Source: Scortum barcoo (Eukaryota > Chordata > Actinopteri > Centrarchiformes > Terapontidae). From it: a stretch of DNA of 64,000 nucleotides. Positions within the stretch are counted from its first letter, which is position 1; every line of letters begins with the position of its first letter. A program made the translations under genes and the position numbers. Location: contig CM041550.1 of NCBI GenBank assembly GCA_023238725.1, positions 2,178,544-2,242,543 of the forward strand, written 5' to 3'. The notes under the pieces are model-generated. The model was given only the letters and a program-made list of their open reading frames with translations. It had not been told where the DNA came from and did no database searches. Shown piece after piece: positions 24,482 to 36,375 of the stretch.

Positions 24482-25914
24482 TTAGTGTTTGGATCCGTTA
24501 ATCATCGGCGTTTTGTAGCTCTTCAGTTGCTCCACGAAGCCGGGGTTGGGCGAGGAGGCGGGCCGGGCCGATTTGACCAATGAGAGGGCATCGTTAAAGG
24601 ACTGGCCGTCACATGACATCAGGTAGCCAATGACCACAGCCGGCGCCCGCGACACGCCGGCGTTGCAGTGGACCAACACGACGCCTTTCTGAGGGAGAAA
24701 CAGAAAAAATGGTTCTTATCGAGCTGCATTTATTGATTTCAGGAGAATTCCACCAACAAACAGGCCGGACATTTTATTTTATTTGGCAAAAAGTCCAACA
24801 TTGCTGCTAGGTCCTCGGTGTTAATCAGCTGCTCTCTAACTGAGTCTGTCTGCTGTTTGACGACACACTTTGACTTTAAATTGAACTGTTTTACTAAACA
24901 GAAAGAAATGAAACTGCACACAGTCTGAAATATAAACCTGACACTTTCCTGTGAGCAGAAATGTCTCTGTCCAGGTAACACAATCTGTCCCCTTCTTCAT
25001 AAAACAATTTGGGCCTTCACACCTGCACAAACACACCTAGACTGATTAAAATTCGGTGCTCGGGGGGGTGTCTACAGGCCAACGGCTTCACATCGTGACG
25101 AGCTGCGCTGACGAGCTGTTTAGTTAATAGGTGGCTTGTTTGTTAGTATCTTTAGATCCTCATTAGCTTCTCCATTACAGCCTTATTTTCCTTCACATCA
25201 GGCCGAGCCGCTCTGCGGTCACTGCCAAGCTGGAGTCGACCTTCTCATCTGAACACTGGCAGGAAAACAAGAGCTTCTCTCAACAGTGTCACAGCTAACA
25301 GAGTCATCTGGAGGATTTTCTATCCTCCTTTTCACCAAAAGGAAAATCTGATGCAAAAATGAGAAAATGTGAACAAACTTGAATATTCAGATAAAACCAG
25401 ACCAAAAAAATGTGTCAAAATTTAGATTAGAAAAAAAAGTCAAGCCAAAAGTTGGGTGAAATTCTTGAATGTTGTGGTATATTAGCCAAAATATTAAGCA
25501 AAAACACAAAAATGTGAGCAAAACAAGAGTCCAGACTTTGGAAAAAACCCTCAGAATGAATTTAAAGCATGTCCGAATGAGTTTTTAAAAACTTAAAGTA
25601 GTGACTAAACTAAAACTGAAAACTGTTCGTTCATTAGTTTTATCAGTATCCGTGCTGCCGTCATGAATTCAGTCACGTGGTGCTGTCATGGTTGTTGCTG
25701 TTGTTGTCATGACAGCATCGATATCTGAGGGTCATTACCAGCCAGATGGCCTGCTGGGTAATCTGACCTTTCAAAGTAAAAGCATCAGTTTGATTATCAG
25801 GGCTGGAATTACCACATATACACACACAGAAACATATCATAATGAACACACACGCTTCCTGTAATCATACACCCCTAATGACTGCCTAATGACTCGCTGT
25901 GTGTGTGTGTGTGT

Positions 25915-25954
<40 letters not shown>

Positions 25955-27491
25955 TGTCACGTTAAGGTGAGCCGCATGGGCTTCGCTCCTAAAAGCTTGT
26001 ATGACACTGAGATCTGATCTGTGTGCAGTTTAATAAAACATGAACAAAACTACACATCTATTATTCAAAACAGCAGAGAGGAGGAGAGGAAAGGTGAGGA
26101 GAGGGGAGGAGAGGGGAGGAGAGGGGAGGAGAGAGATGTCGAAATGTGTTTTTCCCCGATTTTAAGACCCTTACATCTCCCTCATCCTTCCCATAATCCT
26201 TTGTCCTTATGAGGTCATTTCCTGTTGATGCACTTGATCTGCTTTGTTTTCACCTTTCACCTTTGTCTCACCTCTTTATTTATTTAGTTTATGGTATTTT
26301 CAAAATTCCTGTTTCTTCCTATTTGTGTTATCAACAGCACAAAAGCCAGTTTGTCTTTTTAATCCCGATCATCCACAGTGAAGTGAAACGTGAGCTGTGA
26401 GATGAGAGCATCTTCAGAGACAGGTGGAGTGATTTTCCTGCAGAGTGAGACATCACTCGCTGTGTTTGCAGACAGGAAGTCTGGAGACGATTCACACTCT
26501 GCAGATTGTTTTATGTCGTAACAGAAGAGCTCAAACCATTTGTCAACTAATCCATCTGTCAATCCCTAAAAAACTCTTTATATCACTGTTTCATTTCAGT
26601 CTCAGGGTTTTAAGATTCAAACTTTGAAGAATCACTTTTAACATTTGGAATAATTTTGAGCCATTTTACAGACTTTAAATACCAAATGATTAATTGCATC
26701 ATTGATAAATAAATATATTACTGTGTGTTACCTCACTGCGGGCCTGCTGGATGAAGTCACAGCAGTCCTGGATGTGAAGCAGCAGATCAGCGTCGGGATG
26801 ATCCAGAATACTGACGGTCTTATAAATGAACAGGTCGGGAAACACGTTCTCCACCCCGAAGGCCACGTTCAGGATGTGAGACACCTGAAGAGGAGGAAGA
26901 GGAGACTTTATCTCTTACCGGAGTGAAGGTGATAGACAGTAATAAAATCAGAGTGACAGACAAACAGGAAGAGACCAGCAGTGCCTTTATAGGACTAACA
27001 GGCTTTTCACATTCCCATCATGCTTTTAGTGATGTAAACATGAAGTATAATGTTTCTGTGGAGATGGCAACTTAATTTGTGGTTGACTGATGTTAAAAAG
27101 ACCAGATCTCAAAGAAGAGCCATTCACAAACACTGAATATATTTTGATTGAATTCACTATGATTATATTCTGTCACACACACAAACTGTCACCTATATAT
27201 AAAGACATACACACTGATGTACAGTACATAGACACATGCATGTACTCATGTACATCTGTCCTGTAGTTTTTAATCTGATTCTGTTTTATCCACATATTTG
27301 TTGGGGTATTTTAATCTAAATTAAAAAGGATAATTATGCAAATAATGAATAAATTCAGCATCAAGTGTCTGAGAGCCTTCTCGTGCTCTGTGGAAACCAA
27401 AGTTGCTGTTTTTAAATTCAGAAGGAAAAGATCCTCACCTTGTGTTTTCTCAGAGTACTAAAGTCATGAGCAGCATCTTGAGAACCTACAA

Positions 27492-27523
<32 letters not shown>

Positions 27524-29586
27524 AACTGTTGTTAGTTACTCTGGTGGAAAAAGTACTTCTCTACTTGCATGCGAACACAGTCATTATGGCCGATCTCAGA
27601 AAAATATATATTTAGTAGTTTTAGATTTATATTTTGCATTAATAATCTACCTAAAGTTGTCAGATAAATGTAGTGGGTTAAAAAGTTCATCATTTAACTC
27701 TGAAATGTTGAATTAGAAAGAAGCTTAAAATGGAAATACTCAAGTAAAGTAAAAGTACCACAATATTACACAGTATTTTAGTTCAGGTTTGTGTTTGAAC
27801 AGTTTTTTGACGCCGTCCATGGTGCTGATCAAACACGTTGAACTGAACAGGTGATCCCCTCCTGACGGCGCCTGCTGCAGGTCAAAGGGTCACGTATGTT
27901 CCACCTGTGAACCCGTGAGTCTCCCCCCGTCCTCCCCCACGTCTGCACTCATGTTACCCTCGACTCTGAGCCGATAGTTATCTGTGTTGGTGGACTGAAG
28001 GTGACGTCCAGGTGGAGGCTTGGGGGGCGGAGCCATCCATCACCTGGAGCAGCTGCTCGGCTGCTTTTTTGTTTTTCTCTTAAGGAGGAATGTGGGTTGT
28101 AGGTGGAAGCAGATAAGCTTCTGTTACTGCTGTGGAAACCTGCGTATGACACTGTCATTTACCGAGAGCCTTTAACAAGAAACCTGTCCTGTTGAATCGA
28201 TTATATTTTGAAAATGTGATCATCAGAGGCCATTAAAATAAAGCTTCTGATATTAATATGAAACTTTTCAGTCTGTTCTGTTATCAGCTGCTCCACAAAT
28301 CAGCTTCATTTTCAAAACTCTCCATTAAATCTTCATGATTTTATCAAAGGACCGATCAAACCAAACGATTTAACCGTGTTTAGTCCAAACTGAGCTGCCA
28401 TTCAACATATCTCTTTCTTACATTTCTGTGTCATACTTTCCACTTTCACAATATTTGTATGTGTTTTTGTTTAATGATGCACTCTTCTGATTACAATGCA
28501 AGAAATCATGCATTTTAAAATATATTCAAAACATAAACTGGCAAGTCCTTCCTGCTGGGTTTAATTATCTTCTGCACACAGCACGTTCACGTCCACACTG
28601 TCGGGGTCGAACAGAAGAGCTAAATTAATGTTATTATCTCCCAAAGTCTGTGTCACAACCACTTTCAGATTAGAGTGTTGAGGCTAAATAACCATATGTT
28701 GGAACGACTGCCTGCCGACTCTGATTAACCCGAACATCTTTCACTGTCAGAGTAAGAGTTCAGCTGGAGACAGATTTTTATAGAAGAGCATTTTTTTTCA
28801 CGCTGCTGCCCTGAAGAGGAGGAGCTTTCATTTTACATGTCACGCTGTCAAAACGAGACGGACAGGACAGGGGTTAGTAAGAAACGCTTTATTATGAAAG
28901 AGCCTCCAACTAAGTTAGACCTTTGTTTTTGTTGATTTTAGCATTCTGGTGAGAATATTCATCTTTAGATTGGTTCATGCTGATTCGTTGAGTTTTTCAG
29001 TAAACTGTGTCAGTCTGTTTCTTAGCTTGATTATTAAGATGCTGACAGAATATTTGTGATTGTTTCTCGTTGTTAGTTTCGATGATTATCAGGCTGTTTG
29101 TAGACTGAACAATCATGTAAGAATGAGTTTTACTGGAACTGAAAACATGGGAAATCCCTGGTGTGTGATGAAATCGTCTGAAACAACTTTTAAACTAACA
29201 TAAAAAACTCTAAATGCCAAACTTGCTCTTTCCATCAATTTTTGCACCTTTTCATCACAAATTGAATTAAAAAATGACTAAAGGTGGACTTTTCTGGGTT
29301 TAGGAGGTTTTCTTGCGGCTGACGGTGTCGTTCAGTCGCTCATTGTGCGTCACCTTCACTCACCCAGCAGCAGGAAGGGCTTTACAGTGCCGACCTGCAG
29401 GTCCCAGGAAGTGTCAGGGACATATCCCAGGATCCTCTCTGGGGGGACGGGGTCTTCGACCACGGTGATCGTTGAACCCTTCCAGGTCTCGATGATGCGG
29501 CGGCCGCTCAGTGATGTCACTCGGGTGCATTGCTTCCTCAGCCGTGTCCGAGAAAAACTCTGGATCTCCTCAGCGAGGGACTGCAT
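24482..29586 (-). CDS. dusp19: Dual specificity phosphatase 19, complete coding region
   Basis: Small dual-specificity phosphatase known to act on or scaffold the JNK pathway (MKK7 side) in the cytoplasm. Coding exons: 29586-29364, 27485-27439, 26884-26732, 24688-24482; 630 nt, 209 aa plus TAA. All junctions are GT-AG with matching phase. The N-terminus (MQSLAEEIQSFSRTRLRKQC, then TRVTSLSGRRIIETWK) and LLLGSQDAAHD, SHILNVAFGVEN and the active-site loop HCNAGVSR match the family in order. The catalytic Cys and Arg of HCxxGxxR are present, and Asp in ILDHPDAD is a candidate general acid. Human DUSP19 is about 217 aa, so length agrees; the short C-terminal tail differs. An acceptor-like cttag at about 29630 suggests a 5' UTR intron before the start codon. 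Confidence 0.95.
25901..25954. repeat. (GT)n microsatellite in a DUSP19 intron
   Basis: Two blocks of GT dinucleotides interrupted once by GA. A GAGGAGAGGG pentamer/decamer repeat follows at about 26075-26135. Confidence 0.9.
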
Positions 29587-30019
29587 GACCAGACCAGAGC
29601 AGAATAAAGCAGAGCAGGCTGGAGTGGACCTAAGAGATAAGAAAGGTTTGATGATATTTATTCAGATACAGTTTGTATGTATAATGATGCAGGATGAGGC
29701 TTTTAGAAAATAACAGATGAGGTTAAAACAGGGGCACTTATGTAGCTTAATGCTAACAGATTGCTAACATGCCTGCAGTGATGTTTAGTAGATGCAATGT
29801 TTACCATCTTAGTTTAGTGTGTTAGGATGCTGATATTTGCTAATTATCTCAAAACAAGTAATTTCGCTTCATCATTAGGAGAATAGTTTGAGGCATTTTC
29901 TCCCAAACCATAAAAATAAAACTGAATCACTGAAGTCTGATTTGTCCTCTGCAGACCATTAAGTTCTCCAAACCAGTTGCACGTTTACTTTAGTTTAACC
30001 AAAGTGGTGGACTGGTGCT

Positions 30020-30570
30020 ACACAAGCATGGATAAAATCCTGATCTTTCTGTGCCCTTTTTTGTGGTGTTCCTCAAGGCTCTATCCTGGGTCCTATTTTG
30101 TTTATCTTATTTCCCCTCCCACTTTGATTCCCCTCAGACAGATTATACAAATGCAACATCTGTTAAATTGACTAATCTACAACAACCAGATTAAAAACAA
30201 ACTCAAAACAAACACATTTCAAAACTATATATTTGCATGTTGTTTTCAAAGATTTAGATGTTTGATTCGCTTGATGTCTTAACAAGACATCCCTGGATGT
30301 CTTACAAGTGTCTTACAAAGATGCTGTAAAGCTTTTCATTTGGCCCTCTAAAAGTGCTCATGTTATATTGATCTTTATTTCATTTCTGGCTCCTGATCAA
30401 ACTCAGATAACAATCAACGATCCTCCTGGTGATCACTCTGCCAAGTCAAACATCCAAAAGCTGCGGATGTTTGTACATCCTCACAGAGATAACATGGCTG
30501 TAGACTCATCTTTGTTCTGAATCAGGACTTCTCCAGTGTGTTTTCACTGTTATACCACAAGAAATAAAGG
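30020..30570 (+). pseudogene. Decayed LINE reverse-transcriptase remnant (L2/CR1-like)
   Basis: From about 30063 the plus strand reads CGVPQGSILGPILFIL, the conserved reverse-transcriptase block of L2/CR1/Rex1-type LINEs, then a stop. About 300 bases further, a second weakly LINE-like stretch (DSSLF and a following CYTTRNKGF) is seen in shifted frames. No intact open frame remains. Confidence 0.6.
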
Positions 30571-31013
30571 CTTCTTGTAGCTCCTCTGTTAGGTATTGTT
30601 GTTCAATTAGTTAAATCATTAGTGAGTTTACACACTGACAGAAAGTGCAGCATCAGTATTGTTGTTATTGTTCATTTTGGGACTGAAATTAAGTTTGGGG
30701 TGATAGATATCACATATCTGCCAGCCATAAAGTATCTATGTGCTGTGGTCATACAGTAGTTTGTACACAAGTCAAAAATGTAAAACAAATGTTCACTTTG
30801 ACAGAGAGAGCATCACTTTGTAGAGCTGTTCATGTTATTTTGTCCACCTACTATACATGGTTGTTATGATTATCCTTAATGGGAATAAGATGACCAATCA
30901 GATTTCATTTCACTCAGCTGGACCAATAACAACACAGAAATTAGTCTATAATGTGATATACAGTCTATGTATATGTATAATGTAGTGTTTGTGATAAAAA
31001 CCTGTTTCCTCAG

Positions 31014-31242
31014 ATGCTCAGTTTTGGTCCAGTTCAGCTCAGAACTGACGGCAGATCGTCCAGTTTAAACAGCAGGAACCAGCTCAGTTTCCAGCAGAGA
31101 AACACACTTCTTCCCTCATCATATTCTGCTCCAGAGAAACACGAGTCCAGTCCTAAACCTGGTCCACGTCAGACCAGGTCCAGAACCATCCGATCCAGAC
31201 TCACCCTGCAGTCTGTCTGTGAGCTGGACCGACTCTGCTGGA
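31014..31242 (+). other. Exon-like open frame of unknown function
   Basis: An ATG follows directly after a good acceptor (ctgtttcctcag). An open frame of 76 codons rich in Ser, Arg, Leu and Gln (starting MLSFGPVQLRTDGRSSS) then runs to GGAG|GTGAGA, a consensus donor, before reaching TGA two codons later. I do not recognise the protein. It could be one exon of an unannotated gene, a non-coding RNA exon or chance. Confidence 0.25.
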
Positions 31243-32459
31243 GGTGAGACTGACCTGCTGCTGTAACATGAAACCTGCTGCCTGTCTCTGTCTGTCTGTC
31301 TGTCTGTCTGTCCTCTCTATAACAGTGACAATCCACCACGTACACAATTAATAATACAAATCTAGATCAAAGTTAATGAATTTAGAAATGATTGAACATA
31401 TATGATGAATAAATCATACGGGATGCTTTGTTGTTGGTTTTGTTTCTTTGATCTCTTTCCTTTGATTTGGATGAAAAAACCAACACACATATAAAAACAA
31501 AACAAATCTAAATCTAAAGTTAGAAAGAAAGAAAGTTAGAAAGAAAGTTAAAAATGAATGGGATGGTTGGTGGAGGATGTTGTTTCCTGTGTGGTCCACT
31601 AGAGGGAGCCACATCCCTGTTTCATGAGCTGCTCAAGTCAAAAGAGACTGGTTGTTGATAAAACAAGCTTTTACTTTGAAATTTTGTGAATAATCAATAA
31701 TACATTTTACTGTGTAACATTTAACCCAATGATTTCTAGTTCTGAAAACACACAGTGGCAGACCTGTGTGAGTTTAAACACCACAAAACAACATTCATCA
31801 AATATCTTCTCAGACGCCTGTTAGGTTCGGTTCAATCAGACTCTCGTGTTTCTGCCAGTTCAGCTCATTTTGCTTGGACTGGATCATGAATTTAAATCTG
31901 ATGATCATGAAATGTTCAGGTGTCTGATCTATGGGAATATGAACATGTGTCATGTATGAGAGTGTGAAGAAGCTCCCTGATACATTACAAAGTGAAAATG
32001 ACTTTAAACTGAATACACTGAATAATATTACATGAGTGTTTGTCTGTTGAGCATCTTTTTTGTTATATTTCCACCATTGCTGCTCCACAGAAGATGAACC
32101 CTTTAGATTTAATATGCTTTAGATGAAGTGTTTGTCAGATGGTTGGACACTGTCTGAAACTCTGTCCTCTCACATTTTCTCTTTCTAGCTTTATTTTTTC
32201 ATTTTTATCTTATTGTGTCATTTTTGGTGAAAACAGATGAGCGCAGCACCACAAACATCTTTGAGGAGAAACTAAAGAGACATTGTTATCCACCATATTT
32301 AACATTTACTGCATCTCTCCTCTCTGCAAGTGTGGCTATTATAAAAGTTATAAAAAGCAGTGTGTTTCCAGCAGCGCTCAGCCTGAAATTGAAGCTTCAT
32401 CAAGTTAACAAAGTGTGTTGTGAAGTTCTCCTGCAGATGTTGTAAAAGTAAAGTCTGAT

Positions 32460-32670
32460 AAACGTCCTCTTGTGATGTCACCTGAGTCAGCGTCGACTAC
32501 GAGTTTGTAAATGAAGGAAGTGTGATCCAGCGTCTGCAGCTGGAGGCTTCATCAGGTGATATACCTGAATCTGTCAGCTGCCCAGTTGCATTGTGGGTAT
32601 TGTAGGTACCGTGTTTTGAAGGAAGAAAACTGTGTGTAAAAAAAAAAACAACTTTCCATCGTCACAGGAG
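32460..32670 (+). repeat. Dispersed repeat copy (related to 12950-13250)
   Basis: Shares ACCTGAATCTGT, CCCAGTTGCATTGTGGGTA and GAAGGAAGAAAACTGTGTG-type blocks with 12950-13250. No coding potential. Confidence 0.55.
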
Positions 32671-32815
32671 TGCGAAGCTAAATCGGTGCAGAGCTGCTTT
32701 AATGCCCTGTGACCTCTCCTCCACCCTCAGGACAAACATTACATTTTTAGCTGCACTGTAAATCTCTGTAGCAAAATCAGTAATTGTCATAGATTACTTT
32801 TAGTCCTTCACAAGG

Positions 32816-32816
<1 letters not shown>

Positions 32817-32851
<35 letters not shown>

Positions 32852-33092
32852 GTGCGTGTGTGTGTGTGTGTGTGTGTGGACAGCTGCAGTCTTATTTATG
32901 TTGGAAAAGATTCTGGTAGTTTCCAAGAATATTTCCACATACAGAGAGAGAGAAACAGTTTTCTTGCTGAAATTGGACCTTTTCATTCCCCAAACACACA
33001 CGACACACACATGAACACACACACACAGTGAACACACACACACACAGTGAAGACATACACACACACACACAGTGAACACACACACACACACA
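32817..33092. repeat. Opposed (GT)n and (CA)n microsatellites
   Basis: A (TG)n run at 32817-32878 is followed, about 115 bases later, by interrupted (CA)n blocks at 32995-33092 separated by GTGAA. The two could pair as a foldback. Another (GT)n run lies at 33338-33399. Confidence 0.9.
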
Positions 33093-33362
33093 TGGTGCAC
33101 AGAGAGAGAGGTCAGGTTTCTTAAGAGGTTTGTTTTGCATCCCAGAAAGAGAAAGAGGAGAAAGGAGGGGAGGAGAGGAAACAAGGAGACAAGGGAGGAG
33201 GAGAGGTATGAGGAAACAAAGAGAGAGGAGGTGAGGAAACAAGGATAGGAGAGAATGAGGAAAGAAGAGGAAAGGAAACAACAAAAGGAGAGAAGAAAAT
33301 AAAAAGAGAAGAGGTTTTTGGTTGCTGCACTGGAATGTGTGTGTGTGTCTGTGTGTGTGTGT

Positions 33363-33402
<40 letters not shown>

Positions 33403-33684
33403 ATAAGATTTTCCTGCCTAAACATGAGAGGCTTTTTTTTTTTTTACATCAGAAACGCAAACACGCTTGCAGGGATGAAATCATGAGAACACAGAGAAGA
33501 AAAATGAAAAAGGAGTAAAAGGAGGGAAGGAAAGAAGGAAGGAAAGAAGGATAGATGGAAGGGAAAGTGCTGACTCAGTTCTCTGCATGTTGATCCATGA
33601 GTCAGAAAACCCAGAGTGTGTGTGCGTGTGTGAGTTGGCTGTAACTCAACCCTAACATGGGAAGCTCCTCCAACATCTGACAAC

Positions 33685-33722
<38 letters not shown>

Positions 33723-35524
33723 GCAGCGTCATATTCAGCTTTAATGGACCAATAACAAAGCTGCTAATGCAACAAGCCTGCCGGGGTCAAAGGTCAACGC
33801 CAGCCTCTGGGCCGGTCACTCAATAAAAACAGTGACATCACAATCAGGCACTTCAGGGTTAGGATTTTTATTTGCTGGTTAAAATGTTGATACTCCATCC
33901 CTCACTTTTTTCCCCCAACTTTATTGACAACAGTCACAATCAGCAACACATAAGGAAGATTAAATAACAATAAGAGAAGACAAAATAGAAGAAAAAAATA
34001 TATAAGGAGGAAAAATAAATGCATACATTCAGGAGCATAGATTCATAATTAATTAACATTAGTCTGTAATTTTATATGTTTCAAATGTTGTTTGGGGCTT
34101 TGTTGCTTTTCTATTTTTCAGATTGATTAGAGAATTTAAAAGAGGTTAATGTCCATTATAAATAAAAATATAAATTGTTTTTTTTATTGGTCCATTTTAT
34201 TTTATATATAATTTGCCAAAAATGATCAACAGTTGGATTAATTTGATGATAATTTAAGGACCATTTGACCTGCTTTTTCAAAATAAAAGGTTTTGCATAT
34301 CAGTGGAAAAATAAGTGAAATAAGTTTCACTGTTCAGACCACAGAAATCAAAATTGAATATTCAGTTTAAACCTTTCCAGACTTTCACAAGCTTTCCAGG
34401 ATGTATTCTCTATATATTCTCTCTTTAATTTTATTGTTCTTACAGTTTTTACTCTATCCATTACTTAGTTGTGTGTTAAGGATATGGGTTGCCATGGTTA
34501 TGGCGTGGCGGGGTTGTTCCTGCAGGGCATGCTGGGAGATATAGTCCATCACAGGACAGCAGCCTTCAGCGTGAAGCAGCGATGGGTGGAGTGAAGAGAC
34601 GGTTGGAGGCCACCTGACACTGAAGGAGAGGAGTTAAAGTACAAGTCAGTAAGAGTAGTGCTCTTATTTTGAAAATTAGAACAAGGAAATGTTCCAGTGT
34701 CAGTCGCTTTAATTCTTTTTTTTTTAACTCTTCTTCTGTTTATTTCTCTTTCCTGTGAACTGTTGTTTTCTCATTGTCTGGTCGTTCGGTTGTTGTTTAT
34801 TCTCCAATACAACGCTCAGAGTTCGCTCATGTGGGTGGAGCTCCGTCAGATACTCTGCTCTGATTGGTTGGTTTGATTCAGGTGGTGAAGTCTTGTTAAA
34901 TATCCTCAGAGGCAGCAGGTGGAGTCTGATTTTTATCAGATTATCTGTCTCATGTTACTGTCAGGACAGAGAGACAAATATGACTAAAAGTTAATTTTTT
35001 AAATAGGTTACCAACCTTTAAAGTTAATTTACTGCTTTTTGACCAAAGAGAGCTGCCGTCTCATAACTTCAGGAAACAGCTTTGAAACTGCATCTAGTGC
35101 TGGAAAGAAACTACAATTACTGAATTAGTGAAGTACTTAACTGTACTTAACTTAGTATTTCCATTTACTGTTATTTTATACTTTTAATCCATTTCAGAGG
35201 GAAGCTCAGTGGTTTCAGAAGGTTTTACCTATAAAACATAAAAAAACCACCACGTTAAGATTAAACCAGTGATTCAAACCTTTCTGGCTTCACTGTACAA
35301 AAACTCGTTGTGTCTCCTCGTCTTGTTTCTCAGAGATTTCTCCTCCTCTAAACCTCTCACATGGTTTCATTTAAACAACTGTTCAAGGTCCAAAGAGGTG
35401 AAATTATCCAATAAAATAAAAAAAATCGAGAAAAGTACAGAAACTGAAAACAGATTTGTGTATCAGAACTTTTTCTTCTTTCTCCTCCTTTTAATCATCA
35501 TTTAGACGGCCTGACCCTGAGGTG

Positions 35525-35690
35525 GGTACTGCAAAAACACTGCAAGTAAAGTACTGCAAAAACACTGTACTTCAAACTAACTGCATGTAAAGTACTTCAA
35601 ACTGTATGTAAATATACTTCAAACTAACTGTATATAAAGTACTTTAAACTAACTGTATTAACGTACTGCAAACTAACTAATGCAGTACTT
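35525..35690. repeat. Short tandem repeat, about 25-bp unit
   Basis: Imperfect copies of AAAGTACTTCAAACTAACTGTAT follow one another, preceded by two AAGTACTGCAAAAACACTG units. Confidence 0.8.
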
Positions 35691-35819
35691 TGACAGTTGT
35701 AGTTTTAGTGGCACTTTTACTGCAGTAAATGATTTCATGAGATGTGATGAGTCTCACATCGAGGAGCTTTAACGGATTTACTGCTGTTGACTTTTCATCT
35801 AAAAGGAATCTGTCTGTTA

Positions 35820-36095
35820 GGATGGAGGATAAGAGGAGGAGGAGGAGGAGGTGAACTGTAGACAAGGAGAGCTAGAGTAAGGAGAAGAGGAGGTGAACCG
35901 TTGAGAAGGAAGGATAGTGTAGGAGGAGTGAGGAGGAGGAGGAGGTGAACTGTAAGGAGGGAAGGCTAGAGGAGGAAGAGGAGGAAGAAGGAGAGGAGGA
36001 GGTCTGTGAGGAAGGAGGGAAAGAGGAGGTGAGCCGTAGAAGGAGGGATATTGTAAGAGGAGGAGGAGGGGGAGGAGGCAGAGGAGGAGGTGAGT
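35820..36095. repeat. Purine minisatellite directly upstream of FRZB
   Basis: About 275 bases are nearly all A and G on the plus strand. The motif GAGGAGGTGAACTGT or GAGGAGGTGAGCCGT recurs about five times at intervals of roughly 40-65 bases, separated by GGAGGA-rich filler. It ends about 100 bases before the FRZB start codon. Confidence 0.85.
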
Positions 36096-36129
36096 GTGGA
36101 TAAGACAGCAGCTCCTCCCTGTTCCTCCA

Positions 36130-36375
36130 GCTGCCTGCCGACTCTGAGCAGCGGAGTCCGGCTCAAGTCTCTCCTCCTCTCCGACCGACCGCCATGCTCC
36201 CCCCGCGGCTCTCCGTGGCTCTGCTGGCCGTGTCCTGCGCGCTGTGGCCGGCCGCCGTCCGGGCCGCGTCCTGCGAGTCCGTGCGGATCCCGATGTGCCG
36301 GTCCATGCCGTGGAACATGACCAAGATGCCGAACCACCTCCACCACAGCACGCAGGACAACGCGGTGCTGGCCAT
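36130..36375. promoter_or_regulatory. CpG-rich FRZB promoter/first exon
   Basis: CpG dinucleotides are dense from just before the FRZB start codon through exon 1, in contrast to the AT-rich surroundings. No TATA box is evident upstream. This fits a CpG-type promoter; the exact start site cannot be read. Confidence 0.5.

Larger units (their letters stand above)
29640..36100. other. DUSP19-FRZB spacer
   Basis: The position corresponds to where NCKAP1 sits in human, yet no NCKAP1 exon was seen and about 6.5 kb is too short for that many-exon gene. Contents: a LINE remnant at about 30020-30570, an exon-like open frame at 31014-31242, a dispersed repeat at 32460-32670, several (CA/GT)n runs at 32817-33092, 33338-33399 and 33691-33718, purine-rich AGGA tracts at 33120-33310 and 33515-33560, a short tandem repeat at 35525-35690 and a purine minisatellite at 35820-36095. 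Confidence 0.6.

Noticed and set aside
29640..36193. Possible NCKAP1 exons expected from human gene order
   Set aside because: I read both strands of this gap and found no segment resembling the gene; the gap is also too short.
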